This document shows, in pieces, positions 1-7,547 of a stretch of 10,532 nucleotides of DNA. Origin of the DNA: Phoronis pallida (lineage: Eukaryota; Phoronida; Phoronidae); assembly GCA_028565715.1 (NCBI GenBank), contig JAOXYC010234570.1:1-10532 (forward strand), read 5' to 3'. The stretch's first letter is position 1. Every line of letters starts with the position of its first letter. The translations under genes were made by a program, and so were the position numbers. Below the pieces are notes generated by a model, which worked only from the letters and a program-made list of their open reading frames with translations, was not told where the DNA came from and did no database searches.

Positions 1-818
1 CCGCTTTATGTAACACTCGGTCAGTCAGACAGAACTTCACTAAGCTAGCTATTGCAACGTTGCCTGCCAGTTGGTAAAACAAGAGACTCATAGTTCAAAC
101 AAGGCGAGCTAATGTGCGCTAGTGAATGCGTCACTTGCGGTATCGTGTGGACACTTTGGCTGACAAGGTGCGACAGTCGGACTTTGCAGTCAAACCATCT
201 TTAGACTAGCGCAGAGTTCAAGTTTGGGCGTAACGTTTTAAACTTGCTGCGGAGAATTACGATCTCAAATTTGCGTTAAATTACTTGAAATTGGCGAGGA
301 GTGTCTGTTTTTCATTTGAATATGATAGAACACACCAAGATGAGTATTTCAAGCCATCAATTTAAACTTGTAATGCTCTGGTTAAAAAACAATGAAATAC
401 AATGAAACTCGAATCTCAGTTCCTTTAAACGCATACATCGCTACTTACGAATGCCGAATTATCAATCATCTCGTTTCTTTAACACAGTTTGATCATTTTC
501 CGTTGCCAATATGTGTTACTACCTTCATTCTTTATCGAAAACACAAAATTAATATGTTACAGTTGATCTCAGTTATCTTGTCACCCTCAAGATATTTTAT
601 CAAGTCACATAGGCCGCCTGTATAGAGATTTCCGGAATTAGTGAAGGCAGTTATTCGTTCAGATGAATGTACTAAGGAGATGCAATTTGTAACAACAATT
701 CCTACGCAATTGACCTTATTCAATAGTTGATGGTTTCACATTCGTAAGTAGCGATGAATGACTTTAAGTATTTTTTCCATGCAATTTGAATAACAAATAA
801 TTATTTTGTAATTTCCAG
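1..818 (+). other. Upstream intron (3' part), non-coding
   Basis: This is the sequence before the first recognisable exon. No FN3-like or other convincing coding segment appears in any frame. It ends in a normal acceptor (atttccag, AG at 817-818) and the downstream exon begins in phase 1, so it is read as the 3' part of an intron of the FN3 gene. Bases 1-424 are unremarkable apart from a small dyad (CAAGTTT and AAACTTG near 220-246). Bases 425-767 are a MITE-like insertion listed separately. The short ORFs here (392-625 on plus, 532-723 on minus) fall largely inside the MITE and show no family features. Confidence 0.6.
425..767. mobile_element. MITE-like element with TTAA target duplication
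   Basis: The element is bounded by imperfect terminal inverted repeats of about 25 bp: 429-453 against the reverse complement of 739-763, 22 of 25 matching. The inner 18 bp (436-453 and 739-756) are perfectly inverted. TTAA, or TTTAA if one base more is counted, lies immediately outside both ends (424/425-428 and 763/764-767). TTAA duplications are typical of piggyBac and some Kolobok-type DNA transposons, so this is probably a short non-autonomous derivative of one of these; the superfamily is an inference. The interior (about 335 bp) has no transposase-like coding. Its right end lies about 50 bp upstream of the 818/819 splice acceptor. Confidence 0.62.
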
Positions 819-1103
819 ACTTGACTGCTGTAACAGTTGTGCAAGTAACAGCACATACAAGCACAACATTGACTGTATCTTGGACACATGCACTGGGTAA
901 CAAGGATGGTTATACAGTGGAGTGTAAAACAGGATCAGAGACACCAGTAACTTCTAGTGTGGGTAGTACTGAAGGTACAGCTGTTTGTGCTGGACTGACT
1001 CCTGGATCACAATACACTGTCACAGTGACTACTAAATTGAATGGTTGGAATAGTGTCTCTACCTCTGAGTTGACTGATGATTCAACAAAAACAGTTGAAA
1101 TAC
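819..1103 (+). CDS. FN3 domain a (single exon) of a multi-FN3 protein
   Basis: Exon coding residues 1-95, one complete fibronectin type III domain. The acceptor is AG at 817-818 and the donor is GTAAGT at 1104. The exon is 285 nt, a multiple of three, and enters and leaves in phase 1. FN3 hallmarks are visible: the B-strand pattern LTVSW with the core Trp at residue 22, a C-strand DGYTV, and the E-F turn LTPGSQY leading into a Tyr-containing F strand. It lacks the usual PP after the Trp and the NG of the other domains. Together with DGYTV and PGSQYTVTV this resembles, from memory, FN3 repeats of the PTPRB/PTPRJ receptor phosphatase group. Two cysteines (in VECK and AVCA) could pair. The TTG at 821 is inside the exon, not a start codon. 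An FN3 domain is a roughly 90-100-residue beta-sandwich used in adhesion and receptor ectodomains. Confidence 0.88.
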
Positions 1104-1611
1104 GTAAGTCAATTGGTTAGGTTTGATCTTGAACTCGTACATTTGGACTTAGAAAATTATTGTAAGTAATGATGTCTTTTGTATTAGATCAGTTGCATTG
1201 GATTTTATGTTCTGAATTCTTTAATTGAACCTATTGTTATTAACTTTCGCTTGGAGATATAACTACCTCTGATTATCCTAGAAAACTATTTTGGATTGCT
1301 ATTTCTGACTTGAAATATTGACATATGAAAACTTATTTGCCAAGTTCACTTCCTTTTTATGTCAAATATCAAATAGTTGATCTTGAATTATGACAGCAGA
1401 GAAAATTCTGCATTTAGTAGATAAGTGTACAAGATGTTTATTTTTATTTAACTGATGAAAGCCAAGTGGCACCTTTGGAGGCTAACGATGCTTCAAAGAA
1501 CCACTGACAAAAACTCAGTTCTTTACTATGATATTTTATCGTAATTTCTGTCTTCAGTTCCTGCAGTTATTTACAAATCTCATAACATTTTATCATTATT
1601 GCAATATTCAG
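1104..1611 (+). other. Intron between FN3-a and FN3-b
   Basis: This is a 508-bp phase-1 intron, from donor GTAAGT at 1104 to acceptor tattcag (AG 1610-1611). It is AT-rich and I see no repeat element, RNA gene or coding segment in it. A plus-strand ORF at 1528-1803 straddles the acceptor in the wrong frame and is a shadow of the FN3-b exon. Confidence 0.75.
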
Positions 1612-1818
1612 CTCCTGGGTCACCTGGTAACCTGCGTGTTGGATCTGTTCTGGATAACTCTGTTGAATTGTCTTGGTCACCACCATCTGAACCAAATGGT
1701 GTTATTATCAAATATTGGATCATCTATAAAAAGTTCACTGCAGGAACACCTGGAACATCACAAGAAGTTACTACAGCTACTGATGTTAACACCTACACAG
1801 TGAGGAGTTTGATTCCAG
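1612..1818 (+). CDS. FN3 domain b, 5' exon (A to E strands)
   Basis: Codes residues 97-164; residue 96 (Pro) and residue 165 (Gly) are split across introns. It begins with the PGSPGNL motif typical of an FN3 start. Next come VELSWSPP (core Trp at residue 117), EPNGVIIKYWIIYKK for the C/C' strands and YTVRSLIP at the E strand. The donor GT is at 1819 (CCAG/GTATTG). The exon ends in phase 1 at the E-F turn, and the 221-bp intron 1819-2039 leads to the second half. Joined, the two exons give a domain of normal length (about 98 residues). The segment 1680-1715 is almost identical at nucleotide level to part of FN3-d. Identification as FN3 is very firm; the parent protein is not identifiable. Confidence 0.9.
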
Positions 1819-2039
1819 GTATTGTAATCAGTTGTTGAACCTTTTGCAAACTTTTAAATTTTTCTGTAATTTTCAGGAAAAGCATCAAAATGACCGTCAT
1901 CTTAATTCTTGTTAAGTTATTAGTTTGTGTTTGAGTTGAACAAACTGGCTAAATATTGTTCAATATAAATTCTAAAGTTTGTTGTGTGTGCCCTCAAAAT
2001 GAAACATATCCTTGTGCATGTAACTATGTTTTGTTTCAG

Positions 2040-2129
2040 GGAGCAGATATGAGTTTGTGGTTAAAGCTGAAAACAGTAAAGGACAAGGAAGTGCATCTTC
2101 ACCCGTTACAACAACTACAATAGAACAGG
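2040..2129 (+). CDS. FN3 domain b, 3' exon (F and G strands)
   Basis: A 90-nt exon coding residues 166-194, preceded by the acceptor tttcag (AG 2038-2039) and followed by the donor GTAAAA at 2130. The split codon with 1818 gives Gly, so the junction reads IPGSRYEFVVKAENSKGQG. This is a textbook FN3 E-F turn and F strand followed by the NSKG F-G loop. It ends with a Thr-rich G strand and phase 1, matching the start of the next domain. It is too short to stand out as an ORF and was found by following frame and splice sites. The fit of frame, phase and motif across the intron leaves little doubt. Confidence 0.88.
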
Positions 2130-2637
2130 GTAAAACATGGATTTTTCACTAAATATTGCAGGGACAAATTACCGTTTTACTATGTATTAACTAACTGAAA
2201 CCTGCAACGATAATGATTTATTTCACCAACTTACATCTCAACAACAGAAGTAATACCCCCAGTGTTATGGATCAACAGTCAAAAAGAAAAATTGTATTCC
2301 AGTATTGCTCAAGGCAAAAGTTAAACCAGATAATTGAGGCACATTGTAAGGATATATGTCTGTAAAATTAGATTTCAAAGCTTGTAATTTGTTGACATAT
2401 AAAAGTAAGACGTGTGATACTCTTCGTTCTAAAAATGTGGATGAATTTATTTGTTCATGATTTAATTCTAGATATATTGGCGAAAGCCACATACTAGGAT
2501 CAACGAGCATCTCACTTCTGATAAAAATTCACATATTGATTGTAATATATCAACATCTCCAATCATCTCATAATTGTAAAATGTTATGTAATTCTAATAG
2601 TTTTACGATTATTGATTCAGCAACCAACCATTCTGAA

Positions 2638-3046
2638 TCTAATATATAAGTATGAAAATGTCTGTCTGTGTGTGTATGTCTGTCCGTCTGTCCACAAGTT
2701 TTGACAGCGCGAAGCACTGGAACAGTCCAGGTGACTCAAAGTGACGGGGTGTGCATGTGCTCGGGGTGTGCATGCGCACATCCCGCACGTGCCCGCACGT
2801 GCAGTTCCGCGCTTCCGCGCTGAAAGTCGGGAAAAGTCGAGGTTGTTCAAGGCAATGGGGTGTACATGTGCACGGGTTTGCACGTGCGAAGCACGCGCAC
2901 ACCCCGCACAGGTAAGAGTGCGCGAGGCGCGGGAAAAGTCGGTAAAAGTCGAGGTGGGTCAAGGTAAGGGGGTGTGCATGTGCAAGGGGTGTGCAAGTGC
3001 GAAGCCTGCGCACACCCTGCAGCAAAGCGCAGGTCACACATCTAGT
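2638..3046 (+). mobile_element. Helitron-like non-autonomous element
   Basis: The 409-bp element begins with TC (TCTAATATATAAG, 2638) and ends with CTAGT (3042-3046), a match to the CTRRT terminus of Helitrons. It lies between a host A (2637) and a host T (3047), as expected for insertion into AT without target duplication. Eight bases before the terminus a stem-loop can form: CCTGC (3016-3020) with GCAGG (3029-3033), or the longer-looped CCTGCG (3005-3010) with CGCAGG (3028-3033). The 5' part carries a degenerate TGTC/TG microsatellite at 2660-2693, and the middle is a GC-rich tandem repeat. There is no Rep/helicase coding, so it depends on an autonomous partner elsewhere. All terminal criteria are met, but several are short motifs. 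Confidence 0.68.
2721..3036 (+). repeat. GC-rich minisatellite, three ~111-bp units
   Basis: Three diverged tandem copies start at about 2721, 2831 and 2943 (spacing 110 and 112 bp). Each has an AAAGTCGAGG-like start, a TCAAGG-like segment, a GGGGTGTGCATGTGC-like block, and then purine/pyrimidine-alternating GCACGCGCACAC-type sequence. The GC and CpG content is far above the surrounding intron. The array lies inside the Helitron-like element, and the last unit runs into its 3' terminal hairpin. Overlapping ORFs rich in Cys, His and Arg on both strands are artefacts of the repeat. Confidence 0.72.
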
Positions 3047-3158
3047 TATTGATAAAGGAGCCTAGCCTAGCAATTTTGTGGAAAATGCCTAATCTCAACA
3101 AGCAGGTTTGCATCCTAGTGTTACTATTTATATCTTAATTGGTTTGTTTACATTTGGG

Positions 3159-3345
3159 AGCGCCACCTGTCGGCTTCGCGCTCTTTGATCGTCACATTAT
3201 TTTTTTGGCGGCCAAAGCACTCCGCGTCAAACCTTGGTGTCCTATTTACATGATAGTTGTGCTACCACTACACCATCGGGGTCCGAGTTATCCGTGCTAA
3301 ATTTTAACGCTATAAGCCAGTATATATTACCCCACAAGTGGCGCT
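3159..3345. repeat. Inverted AGCGCCAC-type repeat pair
   Basis: AGCGCCACCTGT at 3159-3170 is matched in inverse by ACAAGTGGCGCT at 3334-3345 (11 of 12). The pair brackets a minus-strand tRNA-like stretch. The left copy also sits in a small hairpin (GAGCGC 3158-3163 with GCGCTC 3177-3182). It could be the terminal repeat of a short element, but no target duplication is evident. Confidence 0.35.
3222..3285 (-). pseudogene. Degenerate tRNA-like sequence (minus strand)
   Basis: Read on the minus strand, this contains GATGGTGTAGTGGTAGCAC, close to a tRNA D-arm/A box. Downstream are a 4-bp anticodon-like stem (CTAT/ATAG) with a 7-nt loop and a weak B box (GGTTTGACGCG against GGTTCRANNCC). The base 5' of the presumed anticodon is A instead of the invariant U33 and the acceptor stem does not close. 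It is therefore not a functional tRNA. A tRNA-derived SINE head or a tRNA pseudogene is most likely. Confidence 0.4.
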
Positions 3346-3411
3346 GTGATTCACCTTTTCACATGAGGATGTGTTTGCTGAAAGCAATTAGACCCGGGTT
3401 CGATTCCCGGT
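3335..3411 (+). pseudogene. tRNA-derived SINE-like fragment with intact B box
   Basis: Bases 3397-3407 (GGTTCGATTCC) match the RNA polymerase III B box exactly. They form a perfect T arm: CCGGG (3394-3398), 7-nt loop, CCCGG (3406-3410). The upstream part (3335-3390) is only vaguely tRNA-like, with a poor A box and no convincing cloverleaf, so a working tRNA gene is unlikely. A SINE head or tRNA pseudogene fits better. No poly(A) tail or target duplication was identified downstream. Confidence 0.45.
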
Positions 3412-3588
3412 CGGTTTCTGAATTTTTGTGTCTTCATAATTTATCACTTTCTGCCAGTAAAAGCATACATTTATTTGTTACATGGTTTATTTAACATTAA
3501 AATATGAAATTCTATAAACTAAACGCTCTTTGAATGTATTTACAAAAAAAGTATTCTGTAATTTTCTCCATTAAATAATATTTTACAG

Positions 3589-3764
3589 TTGCTGGAGCTG
3601 TTTCAAGTTTTACAGTAACTCAGCACACCTCTCGGACCATGTCAGTTGGATGGGGTTATCCTTCCGCACCTAATGGTGTTATTGTACGTTATTTACTTCT
3701 TGTGAAGAAAGGCACCTCATGTGAACAGGGATTGGTTTTCAAGTGTACTGGATGTTCAAATGAT
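3589..3764 (+). CDS. FN3 domain c, 5' exon (A to C' strands)
   Basis: Codes residues 196-253; the split codon with 2129 gives Val195. The acceptor AG is at 3587-3588 and the donor GTAAGC at 3765. The domain starts AGAVSSFTV, then TMSVGW (core Trp, residue 216), APNGVIVRYLLLVKK for the C/C' strands, and a stretch with three cysteines (TSC, FKC, TGC) ending in SND. Unlike all other introns here, the following 247-bp intron (3765-4011) is phase 0. The cysteine-bearing stretch goes beyond a standard FN3 C'-E region and continues into the next exon. The ATG at 3639 is internal to the exon. Confidence 0.85.
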
Positions 3765-4011
3765 GTAAGCAATTTACTCTTTGAATCCTTTTTTCTTGCC
3801 AATGTTGCAATCATGTTATAAAAAGTTTTGTAGTTCATGGAAGGGGCACAAGTATTGATGTTATTGGCATTTTTGCCACTCTGGAATGCCTTCACAAACT
3901 TTTGACATATCTTTGAGGAATTCTACAAGACAAATGGGATTTAAATTAAACATAACCTGGCTTTGTATAAAAGACATTCACTGGAATCAAACTCATTTCT
4001 TTGTTAATCAG

Positions 4012-4222
4012 ATTACAACAGCTGCCCAAGCCAAAATAAACCAGATGGTTTCATCATGTTCAAGCACCAACCTCAATGCTGGAACATACCAAACAACTGG
4101 TAGTGTATCATATACTGTTACATCACTGAAACCGTATACAAACTACAGCTTTGAAGTTTATGCGGTTAACGGGGAAGGCGCAGGAGCCAAATCCTTACTG
4201 ACAAAACAAACTTTGGAGGATG
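4012..4222 (+). CDS. FN3 domain c, 3' exon with Cys-bearing insert
   Basis: Codes residues 254-323. The acceptor is gttaatcag (AG 4010-4011) and the donor GTGAGT at 4223. The first ~35 residues (ITTAAQAKINQM..., including VSSC) are extra compared with ordinary FN3 domains. They are followed by a normal E strand (SYTVTSLKP), the E-F turn and F strand YTNYSFEVYAV, the F-G loop NGEGAG and the G strand. NYS is a possible N-glycosylation sequon. The joined domain is about 129 residues against the usual 90-100. The open frame extends upstream of 4012 (to 3886), but the phase-0 junction with 3764 and the acceptor favour this start. Confidence 0.85.
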
Positions 4223-4434
4223 GTGAGTTGTTTCATCGATAGAATGCAGACCAATGCAGAGACAGTGAATTTATATCACTATCTAAATTCATTCATCACT
4301 ACTTACAACAATGTAAATTTATCAACTTTTGAATGAGGAAGATTTTGTTTGTTTTTTGGTACGAGTTGAATCTTTAAAAAGATCTAATATGACGAAAAGA
4401 CGGTAAAACAGATTGTTCATTGTCTCTTGTTTTG

Positions 4435-4600
4435 ATGTTCAAAATATATTCACTTACTAAGAGACTGAGAATTTGGTTCATGCCAAACGTTTTCACCCTT
4501 CAGCAGTTAGTCAGTTATCAAGACCCTTAGTGAAGGGTGGGTGAACGTTTGGCATGAACCAAATTCTCAGTCTCTTAGTAAGTGAATATGTTTTGAACAT
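4435..4600. mobile_element. Foldback element / near-perfect long hairpin
   Basis: The arms are 4435-4501 and 4531-4600. The outer 57 bases (4435-4491) pair with 4544-4600 with one mismatch (position 4445). The inner ends still match (ACCCTTCA and its complement) after a small length difference, leaving a spacer of about 29 bases. Such structures are usually foldback or MITE-type insertions. Transcribed as part of the intron, it would form a long double-stranded stem that could feed small-RNA processing, which is inference. No clear target duplication is seen; TGAT occurs near both ends but overlaps the arms. Confidence 0.72.
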
Positions 4601-4837
4601 GATGAAAATAATCAATTAACAGATGTTGCCAATCAAAATCCCCTTTCAGTTTGTTAATATCCCTCCAGACCCTTGGTAATTACCCTATTGCTACGACTGC
4701 CAATATCGCGATTGAGGCTAGCTTGTATTTAAAAAATAACACCAGGTAAAATCCCTTTCCTTGGACAGATGGTAAATATTTTTCTATTTAGGGAAGTTTG
4801 CACCATAGTCTAACACTAAAAATTAACTAAATACATT

Positions 4838-5318
4838 ACCGTATTCTCCCTAATAAGCGCCCATGCCCCTATAAGCGCCCACCCCCCTGTTTTCAGATTT
4901 CGCTGAAATAAGCGCCCCCTCCGTTCGACTTAAATTATCGTCAACTTACCTTGTTTTCCTACAGTAAAATGTTAAGTTTTTCAATCATTTCTTGGGGGCC
5001 ACCGGTGAAAATCATGCTGCAAGGAATCTCTAACCCGAGCCTCAACCGAACTCTATATTTGATAACTGACTTTGATTGTTTCGAATAAAAAAAACACGTT
5101 CCTTGAGTGTGTCTACTTTATTTAGTTTCAAGTCTAAATCCCCTTTTTTGACAATGAACACCTCCATAGCTCGCTTAAATGGGTTACCTCATTATTACAG
5201 AGGTGTGAAGGCTTTTAAGAGGCTCCATGCGTGAATCCTGAAAATTTCTTCCAAATAAGCGCCCCCCTATTTTCCGAATTTTCCAAGCGCCCTAGGCGCT
5301 TATTAGGGAGAATACGGT
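4838..5318. mobile_element. MITE with 24-bp TIRs and ATT duplication
   Basis: Perfect 24-bp terminal inverted repeats start ACCGTATTCTCC and continue into CTAATAAGCGCC, at 4838-4861 and, inverted, 5295-5318. The trinucleotide ATT flanks both ends (4835-4837 and 5319-5321), a likely 3-bp target duplication. The motif AATAAGCGCCC or close variants recurs just inside the left end (about 4870 and 4905) and near the right end (about 5255), giving subterminal repeats of the kind transposases bind. The 481-bp body has no coding. A 3-bp duplication occurs in superfamilies such as Academ and Zator, but I cannot assign one from the ends alone. Confidence 0.75.
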
Positions 5319-5327
5319 ATTCTACTT

Positions 5328-6540
5328 TTTTATGCGCCCACACACATAATGTGGGTGCATTATGAGAAAGGCTGCGGCATCGGCCGCGGCAGCGGCCGCA
5401 TCGTTACACATTTGGTTTCCGCGCGGTAATTCAAAAACGCTTTGTTAACGAAACTTTGTATACTTGTTCCTGGCATGAAGATGGCGGCTGCTTTCGATTT
5501 CCGTCATGTTTCGACTAATGGTGTGCCCCCTGGTGGCCGTTTGGTTTTTGTGTGTTATCTGTTTACAGATTTGATTTCCGCGCGATAACTCAAGAACGCT
5601 TTGACCAGTTTTGACGAAACTTTGTTTGAATATGTGTTCCTGGCATGAAGTTGGCAGCTGCTTTCAATTTCCGTCATGTTCCGACTAAAGATGTGTCCCC
5701 TGGTGGCCGTTTGGTTTTCATGGGTGATCTGTGTGCACATTTGGTTTCTGCGCGATAACTCAAGGACGCTTTGACAAATTTTGACAAAACATTGTATACT
5801 TGTTCCTGGCATGAAGATGGCGGCTGCTTTCGATTTCCGTCATGTTCTGGCTAAAGATATGCCCCCTGGTGGCTGTTTGGTTTTCGTGGGTTATCTGTGT
5901 ACACATTTGGTTTCCACGCGATAACTCAAGAACGCTTTGACAAATTCTGACGAAACATTGTATACTTGTTCCTGGCATAAAAATGGGAGTTGCTTTTGAT
6001 TTCTGTCGTGTTCCGACTGAAGGTGTGGCCCCTTGTGGCCATTTATTTTTTGTGTGTTATCAATGTACAGATATGGTTTTCAAGCGATAACTAAAGAATA
6101 CTTTTACGAATTTTGACAAAACTTTGTACTCTTGTTTAAGTGGCATGAAGATGGTGCCTTCTTTTGATTTCCGTCATGTTCTTACTAAAGCTGTGCCCCT
6201 GGTGGCCGTTTGCTTTTCATGACTGTGTTATCTGTGTACAGATTTGGTTTGACTCAATAACTCAAGTACGCTTTGACTAATTTTGACACAACTTGGTACA
6301 CTTGTTTCTGGCATGAAGATGGCAGCTGTTTTTGATTTCTGTTATGTTCGGACTCAAGGGGGTGCCTCCTCAGGTGGCAGTATAACTTTTGGGTGTGTAA
6401 TCTGTAGCCTACACAATTGGTTTCCATGCATACCTGTAGAATGCTTTAACTAATTGTGATGAAACTTTGTGTACTTGTTCCTGGCATAAAGTGGGAGGCT
6501 ACTTTCGATTTCCATTATGTTCCAATTTTAGGTGGCAGTT
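5328..6540 (+). repeat. Tandem-array element, seven ~168-bp units (copy 1)
   Basis: A head segment (about 5328-5403) carries a 7-bp perfect stem-loop, CATAATG (5345-5351) with CATTATG (5358-5364), then a GCGGCN-type GC-rich run with a GCGGCCGC site. Next come seven head-to-tail units. A common marker (TGGCATGAA or variant) recurs at 5471, 5641, 5807, 5973, 6141, 6309 and 6482, giving spacings of 170, 166, 166, 168, 168 and 173 bp. Each unit contains an ACACATTTGGTTTCC-like start, a GATAACTCAAGAACGCTTTGAC-like segment and a GTGCCCCCTGGTGGCCG-like segment. Divergence grows toward the 3' end. The same head and unit recur at 8978-9700, so this is an interspersed element with an internal satellite-like array. 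No protein is encoded. Confidence 0.8.
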
Positions 6541-6745
6541 TGTGAACTTTATAACCATATAAGCTTTATCATTTTTTAACAAGCAATGCCATGGGCGCAT
6601 ATCAATTGTGTAGCTCTTGTTTAATGTTTGAAAATACATACAACATCGTGTTTTACATTTTCCCCAAGGAGAAATGCAAGTAATGGCTCACGTGTAGCAA
6701 ATTTAATGTGAGGGTTAAAGGTTTTTTTTCCAATTCATATTCTAG

Positions 6746-7054
6746 TACCTACAACAGCTATTGTTTCATCCACCATCCAAGCCACTAAAACTGCCAACAC
6801 CATCAACATAACATGGAGTCCACCATCTGAACCTAATGGTGTTATTATCAAATATGGTATCAAGAACACATACTCAAGCTACACTGACTCTGCTAGTACT
6901 ATCAGTGATGAAGTGTTTACCACAGACAACACAGCTTCTTATACATTCAATAACCTTCAAGAATACTGGGACTACAACTTCCAAATTTCAACCTATACAA
7001 AGCATGGTAATGGTGGGTTGTACAGTACTGTATCATTCAGGACTGATGAAGCAG
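6746..7054 (+). CDS. FN3 domain d (single exon)
   Basis: A 309-nt exon coding residues 325-426, one whole FN3 domain, phase 1 at both ends; the split codon with 4222 gives Val324. The acceptor is ttctag (AG 6744-6745). The donor GTTTGT at 7055 is weaker than the others. Features are NITWSPP (core Trp, residue 347, with an NIT sequon), EPNGVIIKYGI in the C strand, YTFNNL at the E strand, YWDYNFQISTY for the turn and F strand, and KHGNGG in the F-G loop. Part of the B-C region is nearly identical in DNA to FN3-b. A plus-strand ORF at 6836-7096 is an out-of-frame shadow. Confidence 0.88.
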
Positions 7055-7547
7055 GTTTGTAATGACAAAATTAAGGTGAACATTACCAATGAATAGGCCT
7101 TCAATTGACAAATACGTTCTGTTTAATTTGTGTTGATAAAAAACATTCGCTTTCAAGTAGATTAATGCTTAGTCATGTTTCGAGGAATGACTTGTAAATC
7201 TTGTAAAGAAGATCCTATCGATTTATTTCAGGAGATGTCAACACTAATTTTCATTTTATCATTCAGGCTATGTCACAGAATGACAAGTGTTATCTTCTTG
7301 ATTCTTTTCCATTCAAGACAACTATAGCCTTGTTGAATAACCTTAATTCCCTGTTGTCTTTGTGATGCAGAACTTATTAAAAGCCAAGCTCTTGTGACAG
7401 TTCAGATACTTTATTTCTGTCCGTTCATACTCACAGAATAAACTGCTTACATGTGTGTTGCATGTATACAATAATTGTCCCAAAGACATCAATAAAAAGT
7501 AAAAGATAATCAAGCAAGTCACAAAAAAATGAAAGCAAAGGGAAACA

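Larger units (their letters stand above)
2130..3588 (+). other. Intron between FN3-b and FN3-c, with repeats
   Basis: This is a 1459-bp phase-1 intron (donor GTAAAA, acceptor ttttacag with AG 3587-3588). Bases 2130-2637 are plain AT-rich sequence in which I see nothing. A Helitron-like element occupies 2638-3046. Bases 3047-3150 are unremarkable. Bases 3159-3411 hold inverted AGCGCCAC repeats and tRNA-like fragments, and 3412-3588 is plain. The ORFs between 2617 and 3052, on both strands, come from the GC-rich tandem units and are not coding. Confidence 0.7.
4223..6745 (+). other. Large intron between FN3-c and FN3-d, repeat-filled
   Basis: This is a 2523-bp phase-1 intron from donor GTGAGT (4223) to acceptor tattctag (AG 6744-6745). 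In order: plain sequence 4223-4434; a foldback element 4435-4600; plain AT-rich sequence 4601-4837; a MITE 4838-5318; a tandem-array element about 5328-6540; and plain sequence 6541-6745 with a poly-T tract before the acceptor. No coding segment is supported. Minus-strand ORFs at 5555-5978 arise from the tandem units. Confidence 0.75.

Noticed and set aside
392-625. 77-residue plus-strand ORF
   Set aside because: Mostly inside the MITE at 425-767; no domain, and no splice continuity with the FN3 exons.
2617-3052. Overlapping Cys/His-rich ORFs on both strands
   Set aside because: They derive from the GC-rich tandem units of the Helitron-like element, appear in several frames at once and match no family.
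3335-3411. Functional tRNA gene
   Set aside because: Only the T arm is intact; no credible A box, anticodon arm or acceptor stem.
5555-5978. Two minus-strand ORFs with similar repeated peptides
   Set aside because: They are translations of the ~168-bp tandem units; unit lengths vary out of multiples of three and there are no splice or start contexts supporting a gene.
5340-6540. CRISPR-like array of regular repeats
   Set aside because: The whole ~168-bp unit is repeated without unique spacers, and the window is eukaryotic.
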